Assembly (NCBI GenBank): GCA_947491475.1
Contig: CANLKN010000014.1
Span: 1-52,318 of the forward strand
Origin: Akkermansiaceae bacterium
GTDB lineage: Bacteria; Verrucomicrobiota; Verrucomicrobiia; Verrucomicrobiales; Akkermansiaceae
DNA length: 52,318 nt
Direction of reading: 5' to 3'
The stretch's first letter is position 1. Each line of letters starts with the position of its first letter. Below the pieces are notes generated by a model. That model saw only the letters and a list, made by a program, of their open reading frames with translations. It had not been told where the DNA came from and did not search any database. A program made the translations under genes and the position numbers. This document shows, piece by piece, positions 28,001-36,409 of the stretch.

Positions 28001-29658
28001 GTGATGTGCCCCGCCGAATCGCCGAGCACGGAAAACGTGAGGGTGACCGGGCTCAGATCCCGCATGCCGTTTGGTCCGGTGACCGACGGGCGGCTGGTGA
28101 GCCGGTAATATCCGCTTGGCAAATCCAGCTTGAAGGTCGAAGCAAATTGGTTCTTCGCATTAAGCTCCAAGCCGGGGACCGGAAAGGATTTGCCGGTATC
28201 ATCCACGCAATCGAAGGTGGAGCGGATCGGAGGCCCGTCCACTGCGGCAAAGCTGGCCTTGATGGACGGAGGATTCGCGGCATTGAAAATACGCGAGGGA
28301 TCCAGAGCTTCGAGGCTCACGCTGGAATTGTTGACCAGCGCCTCGAACCGCTGCTCCGCCGTGACCTGTGGCTCGATGGCAGTCAGCGCGCGATTCCAGA
28401 TTTTCAGACCGGAAAGCGCGCCACGGAAGAAACGGTCTTGTGACTCAAAGCCCTGCCCGATGCGGAAGTTCACCGGGCCTTGCACGACGCCGTGCGCGGC
28501 CGGCACCGCATCCACCAAAACGCCGTTCAGGTAAAACTTCAGATTCTTGGCTGATTTGACAATTGCGACATGTTGCCAGCGATCAGCGGCGAGTTGAATC
28601 GGCTTGGTGGATGTCCATGCTCCAGCGCCATTGCCCATCACGAAAGCAAAGCGGTTCGTGTTGCCGCCGTCCTGCTGGAGCACCATGCCGGTGCCTCCGG
28701 CACCGTGGTTGCCAAAGATATCCGCGTTGACCGTTTGCTGCGCATCCGGCCGCACCCAGCCTTCGATGGTGAATTCCTTCCTCAACTCGGGAAGAGCCGT
28801 CCCGGTGTCCAACCAATCTCCGGTGCCATCAAAAACGAGGGCGTTCCTGCCATCGACCGCCGCGAAGACCGGGTTGCCATGCACGATCACTTCCCGGCTC
28901 GCACCCGCGAGATCCTTTGCATCCGCACCTAACGGAAAATCGATGAGCACGCGCGGTTTCGCCAGTTCCGGATCAGCGGGTGCGATTTGCACGGCGAGGC
29001 CGGTGGCATCATTGCCCGGCCCGTGCGCCGCCCACACCGCAAAATCCAGCGTGTCCTTTGCGGCCATCGAAAGCAAGGGCTCGGAAAACTCCACTCCGGC
29101 ACCCGGCGGCACATCCCTTCCCGGCATCAGGATTTCCTGATCCGGCTTGCCGAGCTGCCTGATGACAAAACCCGTGGTGCTGGCCGCGGGATCAAGTCTC
29201 CTGAGCGCGGCGTTCACCTGATAGATCCCATCGGCAGGCGCGACCCATCGCACATACACCACATCCGATGCATCGGTGCGTCCGACCGCAGGTGCGGCAA
29301 ACCCGGGATGCACCACAACCTCGCCCGCAGGAACGGTGAACCCCGACGCCCCCGCGGGAGCATTGGTCATGTTCTTCGCAACAAACGGGAAAGTCCCGGC
29401 TTCCACTGCCCAGCCATTGAGCCCGGGCACCGTGAGGATGTCCTTCGCCGCAGGCAATGGCGTGAGGGTTCTTCCTCCATAAGTGCTGAATCCATAGAAC
29501 CACGGACCATTCGGATTTTGTTCGGCGCTGAAATCCGCGGACAAGTTCCACGATCCCGCTTTTTCCGCCGCGTTTGAGAGGGTCGAGGCGGACAGCAAGA
29601 GAAGCGCTAGTTTCAAAAAGCGGCGGGACTTCTTCGGTGATTCCTTCCAGACACTCAT
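25024..29658 (-). CDS. Secreted LamG-GH2 glycoside hydrolase, paralogue 6 (first gene of the operon)
   Basis: At 1544 residues this is the longest complete member. It has a basic n-region and hydrophobic signal (RRFLKLALLLLSASTLSNA), an N-terminal domain at about 37-226, a LamG domain at about 237-430, a linker to about 560, GH2 sugar-binding and Ig-like domains, and a TIM barrel beginning near 850. The acid/base is E966 (IVMWGVMNEIWDG) and the nucleophile E1082 (KILITEIGTG). The final 225 residues are the shared C-terminal domain with ending IGYE. No coding sequence on this strand lies between it and the divergent gltX, so the operon promoter should be in 29659-29953. No strong Shine-Dalgarno precedes the ATG, as elsewhere in this window. 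Confidence 0.88.
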   Translation of the reverse strand: MSVWKESPKKSRRFLKLALLLLSASTLSNAAEKAGSWNLSADFSAEQNPNGPWFYGFSTYGGRTLTPLPAAKDILTVPGLNGWAVEAGTFPFVAKNMTNAPAGASGFTVPAGEVVVHPGFAAPAVGRTDASDVVYVRWVAPADGIYQVNAALRRLDPAASTTGFVIRQLGKPDQEILMPGRDVPPGAGVEFSEPLLSMAAKDTLDFAVWAAHGPGNDATGLAVQIAPADPELAKPRVLIDFPLGADAKDLAGASREVIVHGNPVFAAVDGRNALVFDGTGDWLDTGTALPELRKEFTIEGWVRPDAQQTVNADIFGNHGAGGTGMVLQQDGGNTNRFAFVMGNGAGAWTSTKPIQLAADRWQHVAIVKSAKNLKFYLNGVLVDAVPAAHGVVQGPVNFRIGQGFESQDRFFRGALSGLKIWNRALTAIEPQVTAEQRFEALVNNSSVSLEALDPSRIFNAANPPSIKASFAAVDGPPIRSTFDCVDDTGKSFPVPGLELNAKNQFASTFKLDLPSGYYRLTSRPSVTGPNGMRDLSPVTLTFSVLGDSAGHITAGTPVEASEIGTLATLVTSLDGEAWKIATDPKNVGREEKWFNGPTADAKPTKVPWIIQDIFPNYHGVAWYWREFSAPKNTAAGGRYILRFQMVDYFAEVWVNGQKVGQHEGSVDPFEFDVTAAIKPGANNQLAVRVLNPTHEPIDGIALGYTARSAKHYPLSPGTIYNVGGIVDSVELLAVPSVRVENISVKPDWKTGRVRIEANLRNASDRAVKVTTRFTISPALGGEGLDAAAYQREIPPGDTRIEGEVTAPDVRLWSPEDPFLYRVSVQVAAAGSPSFDEKSTRCGFRDFRFENNAFRLNGKRIYLQGALILPHYPIGHRVSPREEFMRRDLVAAKAMGLNMIRLIWGGLRSRDLDLFDELGIMVQQEHFGGIHMAPSPELGRRFDASISGMVRRDRNHPSIVMWGVMNEIWDGPQYRHGVQILPLVKSLDDTRPYFLNSGGFDLQMHIGSLSNPGATTWQHLMGSERPDGPELVWPWDYMSMQDNKGDIKADIHAYQNVPHTAAEIQRMRTLGSVAPDRKILITEIGTGSAINLPRVMRHYEQMGATGADDAVYFRDKLDKFMADWDAWKLSRVWSQPEDFFRNSERNMLNLRRETGNALRGNPHLAGSYFCALTDSDFNGVGMLTLFREFKPGVVDLQQDLTAPVRWSLFVDPVNIYRGGTVKIDVVLSNLDALPAGDYPVRVEVSAPDGTRMLDELLNVNVPPQPKDGEPPWVRPLFTKDLPVHSPSGIYQVRVGFESGAVASGGETSFRVFDAAEMPEVDGEIVPWGADPELAAWLATHGIRTRPYVPGESSKREVILVGNGGGDLPAFQDLARRIATGSTVIFLSPAVFARADQPLGWLPLKTKGTLGILDLAGGYYRGDTFGTGHPIFDGLPGRGILDYTLYRNIIGHGSPGLSGIEAPDDLIVGGIRAQMGYGSNVQTAAFRFGAGKFVFNTLKIRENLGKDPVAELLLRNLLKFSAPDAGKSPAPLPADFDQQLKAIGYE

Positions 29659-29795
29659 TATGAAAACGATACTGGAGACCGGCCTTCTTTCTTACTATCT
29701 GTTTTAAGTCTGAAAACCCATGGAAAAGCTTCCGCTGCGCCAAATATGGATTCCGGGGCCGTCTGGTGATTTGTCGATTTTTAACTGCTACTGAA

Positions 29796-29816
29796 AAACC
29801 GGATCATTCCCGGTTT
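29796..29816. repeat. Inverted repeat AAACCGG-N7-CCGGTTT
   Basis: Seven-base arms (29796-29802 and 29810-29816) are perfectly complementary around a 7-nt spacer. Read on the minus strand the right arm runs into a TTTTT tract, so it could act as a short terminator or attenuator in an extended GH-operon leader. It could equally be an operator. No function is proven. Confidence 0.45.
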
Positions 29817-29828
29817 CCTCAGTGGTTC

Positions 29829-29843
29829 CCAGTGAATCATTGG
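29829..29843. promoter_or_regulatory. Imperfect palindrome CCAGTGAATCATTGG, possible operator
   Basis: Each half-site matches the other at six of seven positions around a central A. It lies 186 bp upstream of the first GH2 gene and 111 bp upstream of gltX. The size and symmetry fit a dimeric repressor or activator site, but no cognate regulator gene is in the window. Confidence 0.3.
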
Positions 29844-29953
29844 TTTTCAAAGCGGGTGTTCCAGTATGAAGTGTCTTCAGTATCCATGATCCTTTCGTGA
29901 AATTTTGTGTTTTTCGTGGTTCATATTCCTGATTTTGGCCTTAAACCACGCGC

Positions 29954-31261
29954 ATGTCTATCCGCACTCGTTTCGCTCCTTCGCCCACCGGCTATCTTCA
30001 TGTCGGCGGTGCCCGCACCGCGCTTTTCAGCTGGCTCTTCGCCCGCAATCACGGCGGAGCGTTTATCTTGCGCGTTGAGGACACCGACGAGGCCCGCAAC
30101 ACGGAGGAGGCGCGGCAGGCGATCTTCGACGGCATGTCGTGGCTCGGCCTCGACTGGGATGAGGGCCCGGACAAGGGTGGAAATTTCGGCCCGTATTTCC
30201 AAAGCGAGCGCAGGGACATCTATGATAAGTGGTTTGAGAAACTCGCGGCCGCCGACCGCGTCTATCAGGACGCTGGCGCGTGGCGTTTCCGCTTCGAACG
30301 CAAGCCGGTGACGATGAATGATCTCGTCTGCGGCGAGGTCACCATTGACTATCGCGATGAATCGAACACTCCGGATATGGTGGTGAAACGTTCGGACGGG
30401 AGTTATGTGTTTCATTTCGTGAACGTGGTGGACGATTTGGAAATGGAGATCACCCATGTGATCCGCGGCGAGGATCATTTGATGAATACGCCCAAACATT
30501 TGCAGCTCATCGAGGCTTTAAGTGGCACAGCTCCGCAATACGCGCACATTCCACTGATCCTCAATCCGGACGGCTCCAAGATGTCGAAGCGCGATGCCGG
30601 AGCGGCCGTGGGCGATTATCCGCGCCAAGGCTTTTTGCCGGGCGCGGTGGTGAATTTCATCTCGTTGTTAGGTTGGAATCCGAAGACCGATGAGGAGATC
30701 TTTACGATGGATGAATTGGTGGGGCGCTTCTCGCTGGAAAACGTCAACCGTGCGCCAGCCCGCTTTGATTTCGAGAAATGCAAGTGGGTGAACCAGCAGC
30801 ATCTGATGAAGCTGGGGATCGAGGATTTCGCCGTGGCCGCGAAGCCGTTTGTGCAGGATGCCAATCTGCCGATCAGTGAAAATTACACGGCAGTCATTGC
30901 GGCGGTGAAGGAAAAGGTGCGGACACTGGGCGAGGTGCCGGCAGCTGTGGATTTCCTGATGCAGGATGAATTTTCCTATGATGATGAAGCCGTCGCCAAG
31001 GCGCGGGGAAATGCCGCGGCAAATGGATTGTTGGTGGAACTCGCGTGCGGCTTTGATGCGATCACCGATTGGTCGGCGGATGCGGCGAAGGCAGTGCTCA
31101 GCGAGGTGGCCAAAGCCGCAGGTGCCAAGCCGGGCCAGTTGATGTTTCCCCTGCGTGTCGCGCTTTCGGGCCGCGGCCATGGTCCCGACCTCAGTGATAT
31201 CCTCAACCTGTTGGGAAAAGACCGGTGTGCCAGGCGCGTGCGGAGGTTTGCGGGAATGTGA
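29954..31261 (+). CDS. gltX: Glutamyl-tRNA synthetase
   Basis: The enzyme charges tRNA-Glu with glutamate in the cytoplasm, a class I aminoacyl-tRNA synthetase reaction. The 435-residue product has the ATP-binding HIGH-type motif as HVGG at residues 16-19 within RFAPSPTGYLHVGGARTA, and the KMSKS-type loop as KMSKR at 209-213. FILRVEDTD and VIRGEDHL are further family motifs. The length is slightly below the usual 460-490 residues, with a shortened anticodon-binding end. The ATG at 29954 puts the signature at the expected distance from the N-terminus. Whether it also charges tRNA-Gln cannot be told; no gatCAB genes are nearby. It is divergent from the GH operon. Confidence 0.96.
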   Translation: MSIRTRFAPSPTGYLHVGGARTALFSWLFARNHGGAFILRVEDTDEARNTEEARQAIFDGMSWLGLDWDEGPDKGGNFGPYFQSERRDIYDKWFEKLAAADRVYQDAGAWRFRFERKPVTMNDLVCGEVTIDYRDESNTPDMVVKRSDGSYVFHFVNVVDDLEMEITHVIRGEDHLMNTPKHLQLIEALSGTAPQYAHIPLILNPDGSKMSKRDAGAAVGDYPRQGFLPGAVVNFISLLGWNPKTDEEIFTMDELVGRFSLENVNRAPARFDFEKCKWVNQQHLMKLGIEDFAVAAKPFVQDANLPISENYTAVIAAVKEKVRTLGEVPAAVDFLMQDEFSYDDEAVAKARGNAAANGLLVELACGFDAITDWSADAAKAVLSEVAKAAGAKPGQLMFPLRVALSGRGHGPDLSDILNLLGKDRCARRVRRFAGM

Positions 31262-31391
31262 CCGGACACAGGAGATGAATGATGAACAGCCATAGATCTG
31301 GATTTTTTCATGCGGGAGGCCTTGACCTTGCGCGTGTTGGGGAAATAGGGTCCGCCCGGTTTTCCTCCGTCACGCACCAGACTTCTGCCAC

Positions 31392-32570
31392 ATGAACATC
31401 CACGAATACCAGGCCAAGGAACTTTTCGACCGCTTCGGCGTGCCAAGCCCCAAGGGAAAAGTCGCATCCACACCCAAGGAAGCTTTTGACGCCGCCAAGT
31501 GGCTGGCCGTTAAAAACCTGGTGGTCAAGGCTCAGGTCCACGCTGGCGGTCGTGGCAAAGGGGTATTCAAGAGCGGCTTCAAAGGTGGAGTGCATCTTGT
31601 GAAATCCCCCGATGAGGTGCGTGATCTGGCTGGCAAAATGCTCGGCGAGGTGCTCGTCACCAAACAAACCGGCGAGGACGGCCGGCTCGTCCGCAAGGTG
31701 ATGGTGACCGAGTCCGTGGACATCAAAAACGAGCTTTACCTGGCCATCCTGCTGGACCGCCAATCCTGCCAACCGGTCATCATCGTTTCCACCGAAGGCG
31801 GCATGGACATCGAAGAGGTCGCCGAAAAATCACCAGAGAGAATCCTCCGCGAGTTTGTCAATCCGCTCGCCGGCCTGCAGGCCTATCAGGTCCGCAAGCT
31901 TTGCCAAAACCTCGGCCTCACCACCACCGCGCGCCAGTTCGGCCGCTTGCTCCACTCGCTCTACAAACTGTTCATCGACTGCGATTGCTCGATGGTCGAG
32001 ATCAACCCGGTGGTCATCACCACCGACGACCACGTCTATGCGCTCGATGCGAAGTTCAATTTCGATGACAACGCGCTTTACCGCCATCCGGAAATCCAGG
32101 CGATGCGCGACAAGGACGAAGAGGACCCACGCGAGGTGGCCGCTTCGGAATATGATCTCAACTACATCGGTCTCGATGGAAACATTGCCTGCCTCGTGAA
32201 CGGCGCGGGCCTTGCCATGGCCACCATGGACATCATCAAGCACCACGGCGGCGATCCGGCGAACTTCCTCGACGTCGGCGGCGGTGCCTCCAAGGAGCAG
32301 GTGGCCGCAGCATTCAAGATCATCCTCGGCGATCCCAAGGTGCAGGGAATTTTCATCAACATCTTCGGCGGCATCATGGACTGCAATGTCGTCGCCGAGG
32401 GAGTCGTCGCCGCAGCCAAGGAAACCGGCCTTTCATTGCCGCTCGTCGTGCGCCTTGAAGGCAACAACGTCGATGCCGGCAAGGCCACCCTCGCCGCCTC
32501 CGGCCTCAACATCGTCTCTGCCGATGGCATGGACGACGGCGCGAAGAAGATCGTCGCCGCAGTTCAATAA
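31392..32570 (+). CDS. sucC: Succinyl-CoA synthetase subunit beta (ADP-forming type)
   Basis: This is the nucleotide-binding ATP-grasp subunit of succinyl-CoA synthetase, the substrate-level phosphorylation step of the TCA cycle. It starts with the diagnostic [18 protein letters not shown], then has [15 protein letters not shown] (ATP-grasp), [19 protein letters not shown] and [12 protein letters not shown]. At 392 residues it is full length. sucD follows after 44 bp and they form the usual alpha-beta pair. A weak possible promoter (TTGACC at 31322 and TAGGGT at 31346, 18-bp spacing) lies upstream. Confidence 0.97.
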   Translation: MNIHEYQAKELFDRFGVPSPKGKVASTPKEAFDAAKWLAVKNLVVKAQVHAGGRGKGVFKSGFKGGVHLVKSPDEVRDLAGKMLGEVLVTKQTGEDGRLVRKVMVTESVDIKNELYLAILLDRQSCQPVIIVSTEGGMDIEEVAEKSPERILREFVNPLAGLQAYQVRKLCQNLGLTTTARQFGRLLHSLYKLFIDCDCSMVEINPVVITTDDHVYALDAKFNFDDNALYRHPEIQAMRDKDEEDPREVAASEYDLNYIGLDGNIACLVNGAGLAMATMDIIKHHGGDPANFLDVGGGASKEQVAAAFKIILGDPKVQGIFINIFGGIMDCNVVAEGVVAAAKETGLSLPLVVRLEGNNVDAGKATLAASGLNIVSADGMDDGAKKIVAAVQ

Positions 32571-32579
32571 CTCTTTTCG

Positions 32580-32600
32580 GATCACTGATCACTGATCACT
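32580..32600 (+). repeat. Three tandem copies of GATCACT between sucC and sucD
   Basis: Three perfect 7-bp units occupy half of the 44-bp sucC-sucD spacer. Three units do not change any reading frame. A copy-number change would alter only the spacing to the sucD start, which has no clear Shine-Dalgarno. Confidence 0.7.
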
Positions 32601-32614
32601 CACCACTTCTTAAA

Positions 32615-33511
32615 ATGGCCATCCTCATCGACGAAAACACCAAGGTCCTCGTGCAGGGCATCACCGGCGCCTTCGGTGCGCGTCACACCAAACTCTCGCT
32701 CGAATACGGCACCCAAATCGTTGGTGGCGTCACTCCCACCAAGGGCGGACAGATTTTTGAAAACACGGTGCCTATTTTCGACACAGTCGGAGAAGCCGTG
32801 AAGGAAACGGGAGCCACCGCCTCCGCGATTTTCGTGCCGCCGGCCTTCGCTGCCGATGCCATTCTCGAAGCCGCCGATGCCGGGGTGAAGCTTATCGTCT
32901 GCATCACCGAGGGCATCCCGGTCATGGACATGATGCGCGTGAAAGCCATGCTTGCCGGATCGAAGTCCCGCCTTGTGGGTCCGAATTGCCCGGGGCTCGT
33001 CACACCCGGCCGAGGCGAGCACAGCCATGGCGGTTGCCGCATCGGCATCGCACCTGGATACATTCACAAGCGCGGCAACGTCGGCGTGGTTTCACGTTCC
33101 GGCACACTCACCTATGAGGCCGTCTGGCAGCTCACCCAACTCGGCTATGGCCAGAGCACCTGCGTCGGCATCGGCGGTGATCCGATCAACGGCACCTCGC
33201 ACAAGGATGTTTTGGAAATGTTCAACGACGATCCGGAAACCGAAGTCATCATCATGATCGGCGAGATCGGCGGCAATGCCGAGGTTGAGGCAGCTCGCTG
33301 GGCCAAGGAGCATTGCAAAAAGCCGATTGCCGGCTTCATCGCCGGGGCCACCGCGCCTCCGGGGCGCCGCATGGGACACGCCGGTGCCATCGTCGGCGGT
33401 GAGGAAGACACCGCCCAGGCCAAGAAGAAGATTCTCGCTGATTGCGGCATCGCTGTGGCTGAAACACCGGGCGTGATGGCGAAGACACTGCTTGAGCGCT
33501 GGGGAAAGTGA
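32615..33511 (+). CDS. sucD: Succinyl-CoA synthetase subunit alpha
   Basis: This CoA-binding subunit carries the phosphorylated active-site histidine of succinyl-CoA synthetase. The 298-residue sequence shows the family start [15 protein letters not shown], the CoA-domain [25 protein letters not shown], and the active-site segment [11 protein letters not shown] with H255. Length is normal (about 290). It pairs with sucC immediately upstream. The gene is convergent with nuoF; the 159-bp space between their stops has no recognisable intrinsic terminator. Confidence 0.97.
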   Translation: MAILIDENTKVLVQGITGAFGARHTKLSLEYGTQIVGGVTPTKGGQIFENTVPIFDTVGEAVKETGATASAIFVPPAFAADAILEAADAGVKLIVCITEGIPVMDMMRVKAMLAGSKSRLVGPNCPGLVTPGRGEHSHGGCRIGIAPGYIHKRGNVGVVSRSGTLTYEAVWQLTQLGYGQSTCVGIGGDPINGTSHKDVLEMFNDDPETEVIIMIGEIGGNAEVEAARWAKEHCKKPIAGFIAGATAPPGRRMGHAGAIVGGEEDTAQAKKKILADCGIAVAETPGVMAKTLLERWGK

Positions 33512-33670
33512 TTTGGTAAATTGCGCCCCTTTCTCCCCGGACGGCATGTGATTTTTCGCAAGGCCAATCAGGACATCGAGGCCGGGAAACTCATCGAGCT
33601 CTCAATCGACTCCAGTCGCGCCCGAACTCGGAATGCGAAAAGGAGGAGGCAGTAATTAGCATCGTGGCAA

Positions 33671-35071
<1,401 letters not shown>

Positions 35072-35076
35072 GGAAA

Positions 35077-35478
35077 TCAGTCGATGGAGGGAATGGCCTC
35101 CAGCATGAGGCCGTGCGGGACGAAGCGTTGGAAATCCCTGATGTTGCGGGTGGCGACGACCTCGCGTTTGGCGAGGGCTGCCGCGGCGATCATGCAGTCC
35201 GCATGCGAGCCACGGCGACGCCCGGTGATGTGAAACAGGCGAGATGCCAATTCCGCCTGTTCCTCATCGAATGGGCGGATGCCTCCCTCCAGGACCGCGC
35301 GCACGGCGTCCTTCTGGCTGTGGGAGTGCGGGCCGTTGAGAAACTCGGACCAAGCGACCGATGAGGCGGTGAGGACCCTGCCCTCCGACAACCATTCGCG
35401 GATGAGAGGCACCTGCGGCGAATGCGCGGTGACGATGTCGATCAGGATGTTGGTATCGAGATGAATCACGCTTCCCAC
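35077..35478 (-). CDS. vapC: PIN-domain ribonuclease toxin, VapC type
   Basis: The product is a predicted metal-dependent endoribonuclease toxin of a type II toxin-antitoxin pair. The 133-residue protein has the four acidic residues of PIN domains: D8 (LDTNILID), E45 (SEFLNG), D94 (HADCMIAAAA) and D115 (TRNIRDFQRF). Its ATG at 35478 overlaps the vapB stop by 13 bp, the coupling expected of such pairs. It sits inside the nuo cluster with nuoF only 5 bp downstream, an unusual place for a toxin gene. Confidence 0.9.
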   Translation of the reverse strand: MGSVIHLDTNILIDIVTAHSPQVPLIREWLSEGRVLTASSVAWSEFLNGPHSHSQKDAVRAVLEGGIRPFDEEQAELASRLFHITGRRRGSHADCMIAAAALAKREVVATRNIRDFQRFVPHGLMLEAIPSID

Positions 35479-35756
35479 CAGTATTTTTTGGCGTTTCGCT
35501 CGGCGACCATGGCACTGCGGTAAGTGGCGGCCTCATCTGCGGCAAGCCCGCCGCCGTTTTGGAGCCAATCCAAGGCCTCCAAGGGCTTGGGGGCACTGGC
35601 TTGCCGGTCCGAACGTTCCTTCATCTCGCGCACGGCGCGGCGGATCACCTCGGCCTTCGAGGTGTGCATGCGTTCGCTGAGTTCATCCAAGGCGTGAATG
35701 GTCCAGCCATCCAAGGCCATGCTTGTGCGGGTCAGTCTGTAAGTGGTTTCGCTCAT
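35466..35756 (-). CDS. vapB: Ribbon-helix-helix antitoxin, VapB type
   Basis: This is the predicted antitoxin and autoregulator for the downstream VapC. The ATG at 35756 gives 96 residues that begin MSETTYRLTRTSMALDGWT, a short beta strand followed by helices (LDELSERMHTSKAEVIRRAV), as in ribbon-helix-helix repressors. The C-terminal half would wrap the toxin. The reading frame is open for a further 84 codons upstream, but those codons are antisense-like sequence within nuoE, so the internal ATG is preferred. It lies 44 bp after nuoE, a space that could hold its own promoter and operator. Confidence 0.82.
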   Translation of the reverse strand: MSETTYRLTRTSMALDGWTIHALDELSERMHTSKAEVIRRAVREMKERSDRQASAPKPLEALDWLQNGGGLAADEAATYRSAMVAERNAKKYWWEA

Positions 35757-35800
35757 GTGGTAATTAATGCCGTAATGAATTACCGGGTGCAAGTTTTTTT

Positions 35801-36382
35801 TCAACCGACCGGATATTTCGCCAGCAGTTCTTCGGCCTTGCCGGCGGCGACGGCTTCGTGGAAATCGTCGTTGACCATACAAACCGGAGCGGTGCCGCAG
35901 GAGGCGAGACACTCGGCGAATTCGACTGAAAAATTGCCGCATGGAGAAACGGCCACCGGGTGATGATGGGAATCCATTTGCGAGCGGTCGATGCCGGTGA
36001 GCTCGCACAACCGCTCCATCAACTCATAGGATCCGCCCATGGCGCAGGACAGGGTGCGGCAGACACGGATGTGGAATTTGCCCGGCGCGGTCTGGCGGAA
36101 GCCGGGATAAAAAGTGACGACTTCGAGCACCTTGATCGGTTCGAGATCGAGTTTGCGTGCCACCCATTCGATGGCGGGGGCGGAGATGTAGCCGAACTTG
36201 TGCTGGACGATGTGGAGCAGTGGCAGGGTGGCCGAGCGCTTGTTTTCGGGATAATGTGATATGCGCTCGTCCGCCTCGGTTTCGAGTTCCGGCGTGACTT
36301 CAAACGGCGGGAAAAACTTCGTGCCGGGCGTCTCGTGCGAGGCGACGTTTTCTTCAAGATGGGAAAAGGACATGGTTGTCAC
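35801..36382 (-). CDS. nuoE: NADH-quinone oxidoreductase subunit E
   Basis: This is the 24-kDa-type subunit of complex I carrying the off-pathway [2Fe-2S] cluster N1a. Its 193 residues show the thioredoxin-like ferredoxin signature with ligands C108 and C113 (VCRTLSCAMGG) and C158 and C162 (CLASCGTAPVC). The helical N-terminal part (LPLLHIVQHKFGYIS) is also typical. A second possible ATG three codons in (MSFSHLEEN) cannot be excluded. It lies 27 bp downstream of a thioredoxin-like gene and is followed by vapBC. Confidence 0.95.
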   Translation of the reverse strand: MTTMSFSHLEENVASHETPGTKFFPPFEVTPELETEADERISHYPENKRSATLPLLHIVQHKFGYISAPAIEWVARKLDLEPIKVLEVVTFYPGFRQTAPGKFHIRVCRTLSCAMGGSYELMERLCELTGIDRSQMDSHHHPVAVSPCGNFSVEFAECLASCGTAPVCMVNDDFHEAVAAGKAEELLAKYPVG

Positions 36383-36409
36383 GTGGAGGTTTCCGAAAGG
36401 ATTTACGAT

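Larger units (their letters stand above)
29659..29953. promoter_or_regulatory. Divergent intergenic region between GH operon and gltX
   Basis: This 295-bp stretch is the only non-coding space between the leftward GH operon and rightward gltX, so it should hold both promoters. I see an inverted repeat at 29796-29816, an imperfect palindrome at 29829-29843 and three TTTYGTG-like units at about 10-bp spacing (29893-29918). I could not identify convincing -35/-10 pairs for either gene. Confidence 0.5.

Noticed and set aside
29727-29742. Minus-strand TGGCGCAGCGGAAGCT as a sigma-54 promoter for the GH operon
   Set aside because: It has GG and GC at the right spacing, but the -24 box has two mismatches and the TT of the -12 box is missing, so it is much weaker than the site before rpoN.
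32580-32600. GATCACT triplet repeat as a CRISPR or phase-variation tract
   Set aside because: The units are 7 bp with no spacers and lie outside coding sequence; three copies are too few.
33512-33670. Bidirectional terminator or small gene between sucD and nuoF
   Set aside because: I found no convincing stem-loop with T tract and no plausible frame in these 159 bases.
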